Of a stretch of DNA of 64,000 nucleotides, positions 34,038-42,577 are shown in pieces. Location: assembly GCA_023954475.1 (NCBI GenBank), contig JAMLHW010000001.1, positions 248,001 through 312,000 of the forward strand. Reading direction: 5' to 3'. The position numbers and the translations under genes are program-made. Source of the DNA: Anaerolineae bacterium (GTDB lineage: Bacteria > Chloroflexota > Anaerolineae > Promineifilales > Promineifilaceae). The stretch's first letter is position 1, and the number at the start of each line of letters is the position of its first letter. Below the pieces are notes generated by a model. The model did no database searches. It was not told the origin of the DNA and saw only the letters and a program-made list of their open reading frames with translations.

Positions 34038-35108
34038 TTACTGTTCCAATGCCGCCATCTTCGCCGCTTCATCGGCCACAGTCAGCGCATCGACAAACTG
34101 ATCGAGATCTCCGTCCATCACGGCGCTTAAATTGTAGCTGGAAAGGCCGATGCGATGGTCGGTAACGCGGCTTTGCGGGTAGTTGTAAGTGCGAATCTTC
34201 TCGCTGCGGTCGCCGGAGCCGACTTGCGCCTTGCGGTCGGCGGCAATGGCAGCATGTTGCTTTGCCTCTTCCATCTCCTGAATACGCGCCTGGATAATCG
34301 CTTTGCCGACCTGTTTGTTTTGCGTCAAGCTGCGCTCGCTCTGGATTTTGACCATGATGCCGGTTGGTTTGTGGATGATGCGGGCAGCGGTAGCGTTTTT
34401 TTGCATGTGTTGTCCGCCAGGCCCGGCCGAAAATTCGGCTTTGATCTCCAGATCGTTGTCGTCGAGTGTGATGTCAACCTCATCCAGTTCGGGAATAACG
34501 GCGACGGTGGCGGCGCTGGTGTGAATGCGGCCTTGCGATTCGGTGACAGGGACGCGCTGCACGCGATGGACACCGCTCTCAAATTTGAGCTTGGAGTATG
34601 CGCCGTTGCCGCGAATGTTGGCGATGACTTCTTTGTAGCCGCCCGCACCAATCCAGTTTTCGTCGACGATGGCGACTTGATAGCCGTGGCGTTCGGCAAA
34701 GCGCGTGTACATGCGCATCAGGTCGGCGGCGAAAATGGCGGCTTCGTCGCCGCCGGTTCCGGCGCGGATTTCGAGGTAGACGTTGCGTTTGTCGCGTGGG
34801 TCTTTGGGGACGAGCAGGCGGCGCATTTGTTGTTGTAGGGAGTCGAGTTCAGCCGATAAGCGATCGATCTCCTCATTTGCCAATGCACGCATTTCTGCAC
34901 CTTCCTCCAGTTCCAGCATTTCCTCCGTCTCTTCCAACTCCTGTGCCAGCGTCTGGTAGCGACGGTACGCCGTGACAATCGGTTCCATTTCGGCGCGTTC
35001 CTGCGCCAGTTCAGTCAGTTTGGTGTAGTCGGCAGTGACGGCCGGATCGGCCATTTGACTCTCCAGCGCATCGTAGCGCCGGGCAATGTTGTCTATTTGG
35101 TCTAGCAT
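34038..35108 (-). CDS. prfA: Peptide chain release factor 1
   Basis: 356 residues, standard size. AGPGGQHMQKNATAARI is the universal GGQ motif that triggers peptidyl-tRNA hydrolysis, IRAGTGGDEAAIFAADLMRMY precedes it, and RIRTYNYPQSRVTDHRI-like residues end the domain. RF1 reads UAA and UAG. The start is taken as ATG 35108, giving MLDQIDNIARRYDAL; upstream frame to 35159 is not conserved-looking. Confidence 0.95.
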   Translation of the reverse strand: MLDQIDNIARRYDALESQMADPAVTADYTKLTELAQERAEMEPIVTAYRRYQTLAQELEETEEMLELEEGAEMRALANEEIDRLSAELDSLQQQMRRLLVPKDPRDKRNVYLEIRAGTGGDEAAIFAADLMRMYTRFAERHGYQVAIVDENWIGAGGYKEVIANIRGNGAYSKLKFESGVHRVQRVPVTESQGRIHTSAATVAVIPELDEVDITLDDNDLEIKAEFSAGPGGQHMQKNATAARIIHKPTGIMVKIQSERSLTQNKQVGKAIIQARIQEMEEAKQHAAIAADRKAQVGSGDRSEKIRTYNYPQSRVTDHRIGLSSYNLSAVMDGDLDQFVDALTVADEAAKMAALEQ

Positions 35109-35293
35109 ACTGTTACCGATCACCGAATGAGCATGGTTTTGACGTGTGCCGGGATTCAAGCCTGTCGTGAATCAACTGCTCAGGCATTTGTTTCTCACCA
35201 GTGAAAGCGATTGGATTATAACGTGATGCCAGGTGACAGTCACTTCGAGGTGGCTGATGTTTGTGAATTCATTATGTTGTCATCAGGTGATGG

Positions 35294-36427
35294 TCACTTT
35301 CCGGGCAGGCTGTTATGTTGTAAGTAGCGTTCGAATTGCTGGAGGGCATCGGGGAATGCTTCTCGGCCGAATCCCATGCGCATTTGTTGATCGGTGCCGC
35401 CCAACATCGTCGCCGGCTGAATCAGCACACCCGCTTCCGCTGCCAAACGCTGCGACAGTGCCGTCACCGACGGCACAGCGACGCCGACCAATGCCACCGA
35501 TCCGGCCAGTGGCCGCCGCCAGGTAAACAAATCCGGCCAACGCGCGAAAAATGCTGTGGCGATCTGCAAATTCTGCTCAATTCGGCCGATATTACGGTCG
35601 AGCAACTGGTCGCGTACCTGCCACGCGGCCAGCGCCAAAAACTCCGACGGCGCCGGCGGGCAAATGCTCGTGTAAAATTTCCAGTTCATGATGTCGTCGT
35701 GCAGCGCCCGATCCTGCACGACCAGCCAGCCTGCACGCAAACCGGGCAGACCGACCGTTTTCGACAGCCCGGAGAGGACAACGGCGCGATTGGTCATTTC
35801 GGCGGCAGACGAAATGGGCGGCGTGCCGGAATGGACAAGGCCGTAGTACATTTCATCGTAAAAAAGCCAGAGGTTGTGCTGCTCAACGATCCGCACTAAT
35901 TCAGCCAGTTGGTCCGGTGTCGGCAGGTAGCCGGTTGGGTTGTGGGGAAAGTTGACGACGACTAGTCTGGTTTTGGGTGTAAGCAGGCTGCGCAGGTCAT
36001 CGAGATCGAGTTGCCAACCGGTCGCCGTCGGCCGAAAAGCCCATTTTTTGACGTTTTCCGCGCTGACAATGTGTTCAAACAGGTTGATCAACGCATCGTA
36101 GGCGGGCGTGAGCACGATGACATCGTCACCCGGCTCGAGCAGGGCGCGGGCTGTGAGGTAAATACCTTCGACCGGTGTGCCGAGCATGATGATCTGTTCG
36201 GCCGAAATGCCGGCATACGCTGCTGCAATTGCTTCGCGCAGCACCGGATTGCCCTGCGACTCGGTGTAGCCCAATGTCAGGCGGCCCAATTCGTCCAGCG
36301 TCGTTCCCGACAGCGCCAGCAATTCAGCCACAGTGACTGTCTCGCAGTCGGAATTGCACAGTTGATAAGGCGTGGTGAACTCATATTCGGCGAAGAAATG
36401 TTCGGTGGCGAATGGGGCAATTTTCAT
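35294..36427 (-). CDS. PLP-dependent aminotransferase class I/II
   Basis: 377 residues. YTESQGNPVLREAIA, then VVVNFPHNPTGYLPT, YDEMYYGLVHS and the PLP lysine in LSGLSKTVGLPGLRAGW (about residue 225). The C-terminal arginine region MRMGFGREAFPDAL binds the substrate carboxylate. Fold type I; amino acid specificity cannot be read. A TCAGGTGATGGTCACTT sequence at the 3' end repeats a TGCCAGGTGACAGTCACTT element at 35228-35246. Confidence 0.85.
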   Translation of the reverse strand: MKIAPFATEHFFAEYEFTTPYQLCNSDCETVTVAELLALSGTTLDELGRLTLGYTESQGNPVLREAIAAAYAGISAEQIIMLGTPVEGIYLTARALLEPGDDVIVLTPAYDALINLFEHIVSAENVKKWAFRPTATGWQLDLDDLRSLLTPKTRLVVVNFPHNPTGYLPTPDQLAELVRIVEQHNLWLFYDEMYYGLVHSGTPPISSAAEMTNRAVVLSGLSKTVGLPGLRAGWLVVQDRALHDDIMNWKFYTSICPPAPSEFLALAAWQVRDQLLDRNIGRIEQNLQIATAFFARWPDLFTWRRPLAGSVALVGVAVPSVTALSQRLAAEAGVLIQPATMLGGTDQQMRMGFGREAFPDALQQFERYLQHNSLPGK

Positions 36428-36484
36428 ATAAGGACTCCTTCAATAAGTGCATTGCAGATGCTTCCATCTTGAGATAATTTACGT

Positions 36485-36490
36485 TATAAT
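36485..36490 (+). promoter_or_regulatory. -10 element before the PRC-barrel gene
   Basis: A perfect TATAAT, 34 nt before ATG 36525. No convincing -35. Confidence 0.4.
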
Positions 36491-36524
36491 GCAGTGCGTC
36501 AAAACATGCCACTCGAGGTACATT

Positions 36525-37217
36525 ATGCGCTTATGCAAAGACCTGATCAACAAGCCCATTTATACGATTAGTGATGGTCGCAATATTGGCGACGCCAAAG
36601 ATTTATATTTATCGGCCGATTTAGAGACGATGGCCGGTATTCATCTGGGCCGTGAGGGTCTGGTGCGGCGCAAATCGATTCTCATTCCCATCGATGCTGT
36701 CGTCGTTTTCGGCATCGACGCCATTCTCGTAAAAAGCGATGATGTTGTCACAGACAACAAGGCCTTGTCTGATTCGGCCTCCTGGGTGCGTCTCGACGAT
36801 GTAATCGGACGCGGTGTCGATACACCCGGCGGCACGAAAGTCGGCGTCATCGGCGATGTCGTGCTCGACGAGGACGGCAGTGTGGCCGGATTTGTCCTGT
36901 CAAAAGTATACGTCGAAGGGCCGATCAGTGAAAAACGGTTGATCAGCCACGATGCTATTATCGACAACGGCAATGTGGACGGTGTGATGACAGTCGAAAT
37001 CGCCCGCGCTGAAGCGCCGGAACTGGCCGTTGCACCAGCCGAGAAAGCACCGCCGGAAAAGATGCCGGATGAAATTGAGCCGCCCAAAGCGGCCGATGCC
37101 TTACCGGAGAGCGACCCCGTTATCGAAGCAGAAGTGGAAGTGGAAGCTGAAGTTGAATCGGCCGAAATGGACACCTCTGTCATTGAACAGGATTTACCGC
37201 CGACTGCAGACGCCTAG
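36525..37217 (+). CDS. PRC-barrel domain protein with acidic tail
   Basis: 230 residues. Two PRC-barrel-like halves: LCKDLINKPIYTISDGRNIGDAKDLYL with RKSILIPIDAVVVFG, and GTKVGVIGDVVLDEDGSVAGFVLSKV. The last 60 residues are highly acidic (EAEVEVEAEVESAE). PRC barrels occur in photosynthetic reaction-centre H subunits, RimM and stress-related proteins; no photosynthesis gene is present here. Role unknown. Confidence 0.75.
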   Translation: MRLCKDLINKPIYTISDGRNIGDAKDLYLSADLETMAGIHLGREGLVRRKSILIPIDAVVVFGIDAILVKSDDVVTDNKALSDSASWVRLDDVIGRGVDTPGGTKVGVIGDVVLDEDGSVAGFVLSKVYVEGPISEKRLISHDAIIDNGNVDGVMTVEIARAEAPELAVAPAEKAPPEKMPDEIEPPKAADALPESDPVIEAEVEVEAEVESAEMDTSVIEQDLPPTADA

Positions 37218-37255
37218 CGCATTGCCAATCACACATCACTCACAAGGAGCCACCT

Positions 37256-38428
37256 ATGTTTAAGGAAGCACAAGCCATTCCCGGTGTCGGGTTTGGACTC
37301 ACCGATGAGCAAAAAATGATCCAGCAACTCGCCCGCGACTTCGCCCACAACGAAATCGCGCCGGTTGCTGAACATTACGACAAAACACACGAATATCCCT
37401 GGCCCGTCGTGCGCAAGGCGCAGGAACTCGGCCTGACCGTCATGGCCGTGCCGGAAGAATACGGCGGCCTCGGCTTGAGCATGTTTGAAGAAGTGCTCGT
37501 CGCGGAACAACTCGGTTGGGGCTGCACCGGCATCTCCACCACGATGTCGGCCAACGGCCTCGGCTATTTGCCGATCAAAGTCGCCGGTAGCGAAGACCAG
37601 AAAGCGACCTATGGCGAACGCCTCGCCGACGGCGAACTGTGCGCCTACTGCGTCACCGAACCGGAAGCCGGTTCCAATGTCGCCGGCATCCGCACGACAG
37701 CCCGCAAGCAAGGCGACTACTACGTCCTCAACGGCAGCAAGACGTTCATCACCAACGCCACCAACGCCAACTTCTACACCGTGTTTGCCTACACCGATCA
37801 GGCTGCCAAGCACAAAGGCATCTCCTGTTTCATCGTCGAACGCGACTGGGAAGGGGTTAGCGTCGGGCAGCCGTTTGACAAGATGGGCCAGCACGCCTCC
37901 GACACGGCCGAGGTGATTTTCGACAATGTCAAAGTGCCGGAAAGCTATCTGGTCGGCGCAGAAGGGCAGGGTTTTCTGATTGCCATGAAAGTGTTTGACA
38001 ACAGTCGGCCGACTGTGGCTGCGGCTGCGGTTGGACTCGGCCAACGCGCCGTTGACGAAGCGGTGCGCTATGCCAAAGAGCGCTCGACTTTCGGCAAACA
38101 GTTGTGGCAGCACCAGGTGATCGGCCACATGATCGCCGACATGGGCATGGAAGTGGAAGCGGCGCGTCTGCTGACTTGGAAATCGGCGTGGGCGCTGGAT
38201 TCAACCGGCGCGAATACGATGGAAGCGGCGTATGCCAAGGCGTATGCGGCGGACACGGCAATGAAAGTTGCCACGCAAGCCGTCCAGGTGTTCGGCGGTT
38301 ACGGCTACATGAGCGAGTATCCGGTCGAAAAGTTGATGCGCGACGCCAAGATTTTCCAGATTTATGAAGGCACGAGCCAGATTCAGCGCGAGATCATGGT
38401 GCGGGAGATTTTCCGCAAGCGGAAGTAG
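37256..38428 (+). CDS. Acyl-CoA dehydrogenase
   Basis: 390 residues. LCAYCVTEPEAGSNVAGIRT and YVLNGSKTFITNATNA are the FAD/substrate motifs, FGKQLWQHQVIGHMIADM follows, and VFGGYGYMSEYPVEKLMRDAK with IYEGTSQIQ contains the catalytic Glu near the C-terminus. It oxidises acyl-CoA to trans-2-enoyl-CoA with an ETF as acceptor; chain length is unknown. AAGGAG lies 8 nt before the start. The 3' end and terminator are duplicated as a decayed copy at 39.57-39.8 kb. Confidence 0.93.
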   Translation: MFKEAQAIPGVGFGLTDEQKMIQQLARDFAHNEIAPVAEHYDKTHEYPWPVVRKAQELGLTVMAVPEEYGGLGLSMFEEVLVAEQLGWGCTGISTTMSANGLGYLPIKVAGSEDQKATYGERLADGELCAYCVTEPEAGSNVAGIRTTARKQGDYYVLNGSKTFITNATNANFYTVFAYTDQAAKHKGISCFIVERDWEGVSVGQPFDKMGQHASDTAEVIFDNVKVPESYLVGAEGQGFLIAMKVFDNSRPTVAAAAVGLGQRAVDEAVRYAKERSTFGKQLWQHQVIGHMIADMGMEVEAARLLTWKSAWALDSTGANTMEAAYAKAYAADTAMKVATQAVQVFGGYGYMSEYPVEKLMRDAKIFQIYEGTSQIQREIMVREIFRKRK

Positions 38429-38449
38429 GGATGGATAGTTTGCAAGCAA

Positions 38450-38482
38450 AAGGCTCTCTGGACAACCGGAGAGCCTTTTTTA
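38450..38482 (+). terminator. Terminator of the acyl-CoA dehydrogenase gene
   Basis: GGCTCTC (38452-38458) pairs with GAGAGCC (38469-38475), extended by a short inner stem, followed by seven T. A near-identical copy is at 39744-39776. Confidence 0.88.
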
Positions 38483-38790
38483 TTGATCGGGGATCGGCCG
38501 AAGCGGCTGCCTCCAATTCCTGGAGAATACGACTACTTTTCTACACTTCTGGAGTCTGGCGAAAATCGAGACCCTTAGGGTTTCCTCTCGAGTAATCAAT
38601 CCAATTTACGGACAAAACCCTAAGGGTCTTACCTCGAGTAAATTTCAAAAACGCCAGTGTCCAGTACACTTAAAGCCACGTTGCGTTTACAGTCGCGTTT
38701 AGTCCACTTATGAGCCGGCCGATTTCACCCCTTCACCTCACCCTTAGCGGTGAAGACAACCCGCCACCGTACATGTAGACTGAAGACATC
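38483..38790. other. Gene-free 308 bp between ACAD terminator and M50 gene
   Basis: It holds one TCGGCCGA, a segment matching 39778-39870 (the decayed duplicate) and, interrupting that match, the CCCTTAGGG inverted-repeat element. The last 90 bp carry TAGACT about 12 nt before ATG 38791, a weak -10. No ORF stands out. Confidence 0.6.
38570..38628. repeat. CCCTTAGGG inverted-repeat element, copy 1
   Basis: Arms GACCCTTAGGGTTT (38570-38583) and AAACCCTAAGGGTC (38615-38628) are perfect inverted repeats. TCGAGTAA occurs just inside the left arm and again after the right arm. The interior shares CCTCT and GGACAAAA with copy 2 at 55.8 kb. Compared with the duplicate at 39.8 kb this segment looks inserted. 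Confidence 0.65.
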
Positions 38791-39579
38791 ATGCGCATTA
38801 ACTATCCCAAATTCCCCCGCCTGTTACTTCTAATCCTATTCTTGAACCTCCTGATGGCACAATTGCTGCACGAAGCCGGCCATTGGGCGGTGCTGCAAGC
38901 GTTCGGCCGCCAGCCTGTGTGGGGATTCACCAGTCTGGTACAAATTTGGGACAGAACGCCAACTTCTCCTGCAGAGTGGGTGCAAACGACCAGTATTGAT
39001 GGCGATCAAGGCTGGCTCTATCTCGATTCTGTCCCTGACAGTGACCTTGAATGGCTGTTATTCATTGTCGCCGGCCCGATTATCCAGTTGATTGCAATCG
39101 TGATTGGCTTTGCTGTTGCCAGGTACGGACGTTCTGCTGTGGTCAGAACTATCGCCTTTCTCGTCGCGCTGATCAATGCGTTTGCGGGTTTTTTCTATCA
39201 GATTGTCAACTGGCTGCAAGGCATCGGCGGAGATGAGGCTCTGATTGCGCACTACATGAATGTGTCGCCGCAAATTGTCTCGGCCGTGTTTATTGCTGCT
39301 TTTGGGATCGCGCTTGTGATCGCTTTTCGCGCTATCAAAGGTTGGAAGATGCGTGTGAAATGGCTCGCTGCGCTTTTACTCGGAACCTTGTCAGTGGGGC
39401 CGCTGCTCATGCTGGCTAACCGCACCGTTATCGAACAAGTGAACGCCGGCAATCCATTTTTCGGCTCAGTGATCGGGTTCTCTTTTCCAGTTTTCCTGAC
39501 GGGGCTTGTCTGTCTGGTGCTCGTTGGACTGATCGCATATCAGTGGGAAAAATCACTGACGCCAACGGTTCCAACATGA
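38791..39579 (+). CDS. M50-like membrane metalloprotease
   Basis: 262 residues, about six membrane helices. LLHEAGHWAVLQAFGRQP in helix 1 contains HExxH, the zinc-binding site of site-2-protease-like families. VAGPIIQLIAIVIGFAVARYG is a plausible second core helix with small residues. A periplasmic loop separates them. Substrate unknown. It lies between the intact acyl-CoA dehydrogenase and its decayed duplicate, and its stop codon is inside the duplicated segment. Confidence 0.7.
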   Translation: MRINYPKFPRLLLLILFLNLLMAQLLHEAGHWAVLQAFGRQPVWGFTSLVQIWDRTPTSPAEWVQTTSIDGDQGWLYLDSVPDSDLEWLLFIVAGPIIQLIAIVIGFAVARYGRSAVVRTIAFLVALINAFAGFFYQIVNWLQGIGGDEALIAHYMNVSPQIVSAVFIAAFGIALVIAFRAIKGWKMRVKWLAALLLGTLSVGPLLMLANRTVIEQVNAGNPFFGSVIGFSFPVFLTGLVCLVLVGLIAYQWEKSLTPTVPT

Positions 39580-39722
39580 TGGAAGCAGTGTATTTGGCTG
39601 ACACGGTGATGAAAGTCGCTACGCAGGCGGTGTAGGTGTTCAGCGGCCACGGCTACATGGCCGAATATCAAGTCGAATAGCTGTTGCGCAACGCCAAGAT
39701 TTTCCGGATTTACGAAGGCAAG
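39569..39722 (+). pseudogene. Decayed duplicate of the acyl-CoA dehydrogenase 3' end
   Basis: Translation in one frame gives MMEAVYLADTVMKVATQAV, stop, VFSGHGYMAEYQVE, stop, LLRNAKIFRIYEGK. This parallels residues near the end of the dehydrogenase at 38.2-38.4 kb (TMEAAY...ATQAVQVFGGYGYMSEYPVEKLMRDAKIFQIYEG). Two in-frame stops and deletions make it non-functional. The similarity continues through the terminator and about 80 bp beyond. Confidence 0.85.
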
Positions 39723-39743
39723 AGACGGATAGTTTGCAAGCAA

Positions 39744-39776
39744 AAGGCTCTCTGGATAACGGGAGAGCCTTTTTTA
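39744..39776 (+). terminator. Duplicated copy of the ACAD terminator
   Basis: GGCTCTC (39746-39752) and GAGAGCC (39763-39769) followed by seven T, flanked by the same GATAGTTTGCAAGCAAAA and TATTGATCGGG as at 38.45 kb. It now terminates the M50 gene. Confidence 0.85.
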
Positions 39777-39903
39777 TTGATCGGGTATCGGCCGAAGCAA
39801 CTGTTTTCAATTCCAGAATGACACCGCCACTCTTCTATACTAGCGCCAGTGTTACCTGCACGGAATGTTAGGCAAGCAAACAGCTAAACTTTGCCTACCA
39901 ATC

Positions 39904-40794
39904 CTATGAATTAAGCCATTTTCTTCTCGATGACTTGTTAACTGACACAACCCATCCTAACCGATTTACCAAAGACATTTCGGCATCCAGTAAATCGTCA
40001 ATGCGTTGATCATACCTCTCAGCAATATAGTCCAGCGCATAAAGAGTACCATCATTGAATCCCCAACGAGCTTTTAGCCCTCGAAACAGCTTGGCTTTCA
40101 TTTCTTCTGGGCGTTTACCAGCAAAGAATTCCACAAAATCAGAAATTACAACGGCTCCCTGTTCTTCAGGTTCACCTTTTTCACCACCATTCATCAAGTT
40201 AGCAATGTCATCGGCGTTAGGGTAGTGATTGTGTTGAGAGCGGAAATCGTGAGCAAACTGGGCCAGAAGCTTCAAATAGTCTAGAATTTTATGATCGACC
40301 GGTGTTTTCGTATGGTCAAAGAAACCATCCACCAAATGGTCCTTTTCAAAATTGGCGCTTTTTCTAAGATTGCAGTTACTACAAAGTAATTGGATATTGT
40401 TTTCATTAGAAGAGCCACCCTTTGACCACGGAATAATATGGTCAAAGTGGATGTCATCATCTGCAACAGGCTGACCGCATTTACGGCATATTTGATTTTC
40501 CCGTTTTAGGACTCGAAATTGAGTTGGGCGTGAAATAGACCGACTGATATTACGAAGCTCTTTTGTTTCGGTCAGTGGTTCAGCAACAAAAAACACAGGA
40601 CATAGATGACCAAAAACTCGACAGCGACGGGGGTCATTATCGTCCACAGAAAAAGGAAATTGCTCAATTAAGGATCCATATGGGCAGTACTTAATTTCCC
40701 AACACGGTTTGCAAACGGATTTAGCACGCTGTTTGGCATTTATTGTGTCAAACCATTCTGCAAAAACATTGGTTTGCCGTTCATCCTGGTGCAT
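39904..40794 (-). CDS. HNH endonuclease
   Basis: 296 residues. CRKCGQPVADDDIHFDHIIPWSKGG followed by IQLLCSNCNLRKSANF is a complete HNH with a CxxC/CxxC zinc site. An N-terminal CKPCWEIKYCPYGSL may be a second metal site. The region is AT-richer and has no TCGGCCGA, suggesting later arrival. No methylase or specificity subunit is adjacent, so whether it is a restriction, homing or repair nuclease is open. Confidence 0.8.
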   Translation of the reverse strand: MHQDERQTNVFAEWFDTINAKQRAKSVCKPCWEIKYCPYGSLIEQFPFSVDDNDPRRCRVFGHLCPVFFVAEPLTETKELRNISRSISRPTQFRVLKRENQICRKCGQPVADDDIHFDHIIPWSKGGSSNENNIQLLCSNCNLRKSANFEKDHLVDGFFDHTKTPVDHKILDYLKLLAQFAHDFRSQHNHYPNADDIANLMNGGEKGEPEEQGAVVISDFVEFFAGKRPEEMKAKLFRGLKARWGFNDGTLYALDYIAERYDQRIDDLLDAEMSLVNRLGWVVSVNKSSRRKWLNS

Positions 40795-40875
40795 TATGTC
40801 ACATCCCCTTACCTGACAAATGACTTGCTACCTAACCTTTCTTTATCTTCAAAAAAATCAAAGTATTCTACCATA

Positions 40876-40985
40876 ATCGCGTGGTATTCTCGTGATTCAG
40901 GGTTTGACGGTGAGTGAGGAATGGCTTTTCGGCCGAAACAAACCCACAAAATGCGCACACCTACGGCATCGAGTATTGTCCCGTT
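40876..40985. repeat. Dispersed repeat of about 110 bp, copy 1
   Basis: Contains AATCGCGTGGTA, GGAATGGCTTTTCGGCCGAAAC and CTACGGCATCGAGT. The same blocks in the same order occur at 41398-41512. It lies between the YCII gene and the HNH gene, upstream of the latter. Confidence 0.6.
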
Positions 40986-41002
40986 GCTGCGCACACGCTG
41001 TA

Positions 41003-41344
41003 TTAGGCCTTTGGGTCGAATTGGAAGACGCGCAGTTCCTGGTCGCAGCGGCACGCCTTCGCAATGCGTGCTGCCCAGGCAACGGCCTGTTCTCGCGAAG
41101 GCAGTTCGAGTACGGTAAAGCCGCCGTCAAGCGGGGGCGCCCACGGGTAGCCGCCTTGGGCGACCGACCCGTCGGCCGAGACGAGTACAGGTGGTACATC
41201 TTCGTCGATGCCGCCGCCGAAAACGTAGACACCGGCAGCTTTCGCCTCGTCGATGACGGCATGTGCGTCGCGGCCCACCGCCTCCCACTCACTGTCCGGT
41301 ACGACCATGGCCGCGCTGGGGAAGGAGATTAAGTACTTGGTCAT
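41003..41344 (-). CDS. YCII-related (DGPF-domain) protein
   Basis: 113 residues, ferredoxin-like YCII fold: MTKYLISFPSAAM, GGIDEDVPPVLVSADG, then PLDGGFTVLELPSREQAVAWA and RVFQF. Similar proteins resemble muconolactone isomerase folds; some pair with ECF sigma factors, but none is nearby. Enzyme activity uncertain. The gene is flanked on both sides by copies of a 110-bp repeat. Confidence 0.8.
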   Translation of the reverse strand: MTKYLISFPSAAMVVPDSEWEAVGRDAHAVIDEAKAAGVYVFGGGIDEDVPPVLVSADGSVAQGGYPWAPPLDGGFTVLELPSREQAVAWAARIAKACRCDQELRVFQFDPKA

Positions 41345-41397
41345 ACGGTTCTTCCTCTTGGTGGTTGATTTCGGTTGTGAAGCATATGTTATTCTGC

Positions 41398-41512
41398 CAC
41401 AATCGCGCGGTAATGTCGCAAGTCAGAATTTGCCGGTGGCGAAAATGGTTTTTCGGCCGAAACAAACTCACAATCTGTTTATGCTTACGACATCGAATTG
41501 CTGTGCCGGCAA
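41398..41512. repeat. Dispersed repeat of about 110 bp, copy 2
   Basis: Contains AATCGCGCGGTA, AATGGTTTTTCGGCCGAAAC, CTCACAATCTG and TTACGACATCGAATTG, parallel to the copy at 40876-40985. It lies upstream of the YCII gene. The rest of the interval to 41601 shows no gene. Confidence 0.6.
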
Positions 41513-41601
41513 TCAAGAGAGATCGTGCATCAGTTGAGATTCATGAAGCCGAGACTGGGTTGCTGACGCAATTAGTCCATCCAATAGAATTCTCTTGTGG
41601 T

Positions 41602-41886
41602 TCAATATTCGTTGGTTACTGCCACCTCAACAATCCGTGAGCGAGGATTCATCATGATTGTACCTTCGACCTGTCCCCACACGACGCGCATTGCAGCGAG
41701 CAAAGCCTCAGCTTGGTGGATGGTATCAAATTCCAGGTCAATCATGACGAAGTTGGGATCGTCGACCGGACGTAGAATCTGGTAACGGCGTACACCTGAT
41801 TTCTCTCTGCCAACCGGGTCACTATCAAAGGCTTGTTTCCAGCCGTCATAGTTTGGTACAGGGTGTTCAATGCGAAGTACGTACAT
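41602..41886 (-). CDS. Small dimeric alpha/beta-barrel-like protein
   Basis: 94 residues: MYVLRIEHPVPNYDGWKQAFDSD, RRYQILRPVDDPNFVMIDLEF, then AEALLAAMRVVW. The pattern fits ferredoxin-like dimeric barrel proteins (ABM/Dabb type), some of which are small monooxygenases or cyclases. Function unknown. GGAGAG precedes the start. Confidence 0.6.
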   Translation of the reverse strand: MYVLRIEHPVPNYDGWKQAFDSDPVGREKSGVRRYQILRPVDDPNFVMIDLEFDTIHQAEALLAAMRVVWGQVEGTIMMNPRSRIVEVAVTNEY

Positions 41887-42041
41887 CTTCTCTCCTTAAC
41901 TGAGACAAAAAAAGTGGATAAAAAGTCGATTTTGACCGCTCATAATTTTACTGCTACCTGAGCACAAAGTCCTTAAGAGATGATAATAAAAAGGACAATT
42001 GAACAGTAAGTAATCATCGTTACCGAGCGTTCGGATGCACA

Positions 42042-42509
42042 TCAATCTGTTGATCGATCTGGATTGCCGTTGCCTGTCGAAGCGGCTGATAACTCATTTC
42101 TGATTGTGCCGGCCCATGTTCGGACTCGTTCGGCTGCTCCTTCAGGATGATCCGGTAGATAGACATCAGCGATAGTCATCTTCCAGTAATGAAGGATGAA
42201 TTGGTGTATGGGATCCTTCCGACGCACTTCTCGTGATCCATCAAAGCTGGATGCTATTCGATCTCTCAACTGCTCAACTGGTGTTCCGTTGTCCAAATGC
42301 TCGATGAAAATGTTGCGCAGACTTGTTACTGCTTCAACTGTGAATTGCGCAGGGTGCTGGAGATTGTATGAGGCAACTGTCAAAAAGTGCACTGAGAGTA
42401 AATCCGGGTCATTCCATTCCCAGGCGAGAACGCCTCCAAGCTGTTCCCAGCAGGACAATCCCATTGTCTGGGCTGCTCCGCATTCAGGGCAAGAACTTGA
42501 GATTGGCAT
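42042..42509 (-). CDS. DUF5946-like protein
   Basis: 155 residues. It starts with a zinc-knuckle-like SCPECGAAQTMGLSCWEQL, then LLSVHFLTVASYNLQHPAQFT, a conserved pattern I associate with DUF5946 proteins. The C-terminus KMTIADVYLPD and WAGTIRNELS is also typical. No enzymatic function is known to me. It lies in a run of small minus-strand genes. Confidence 0.6.
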   Translation of the reverse strand: MPISSSCPECGAAQTMGLSCWEQLGGVLAWEWNDPDLLSVHFLTVASYNLQHPAQFTVEAVTSLRNIFIEHLDNGTPVEQLRDRIASSFDGSREVRRKDPIHQFILHYWKMTIADVYLPDHPEGAAERVRTWAGTIRNELSAASTGNGNPDRSTD

Positions 42510-42577
42510 GGCTTTTCGGCCGAAACGCTCGCTATTCCGATATTCCTGTAAGCAGGTTTTTACTCAAGTAGTCTCTT

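Noticed and set aside
40809-41054. 81-codon minus-strand frame between HNH and YCII genes
   Set aside because: It covers the dispersed repeat and overlaps the end of the YCII gene; composition is non-protein-like.
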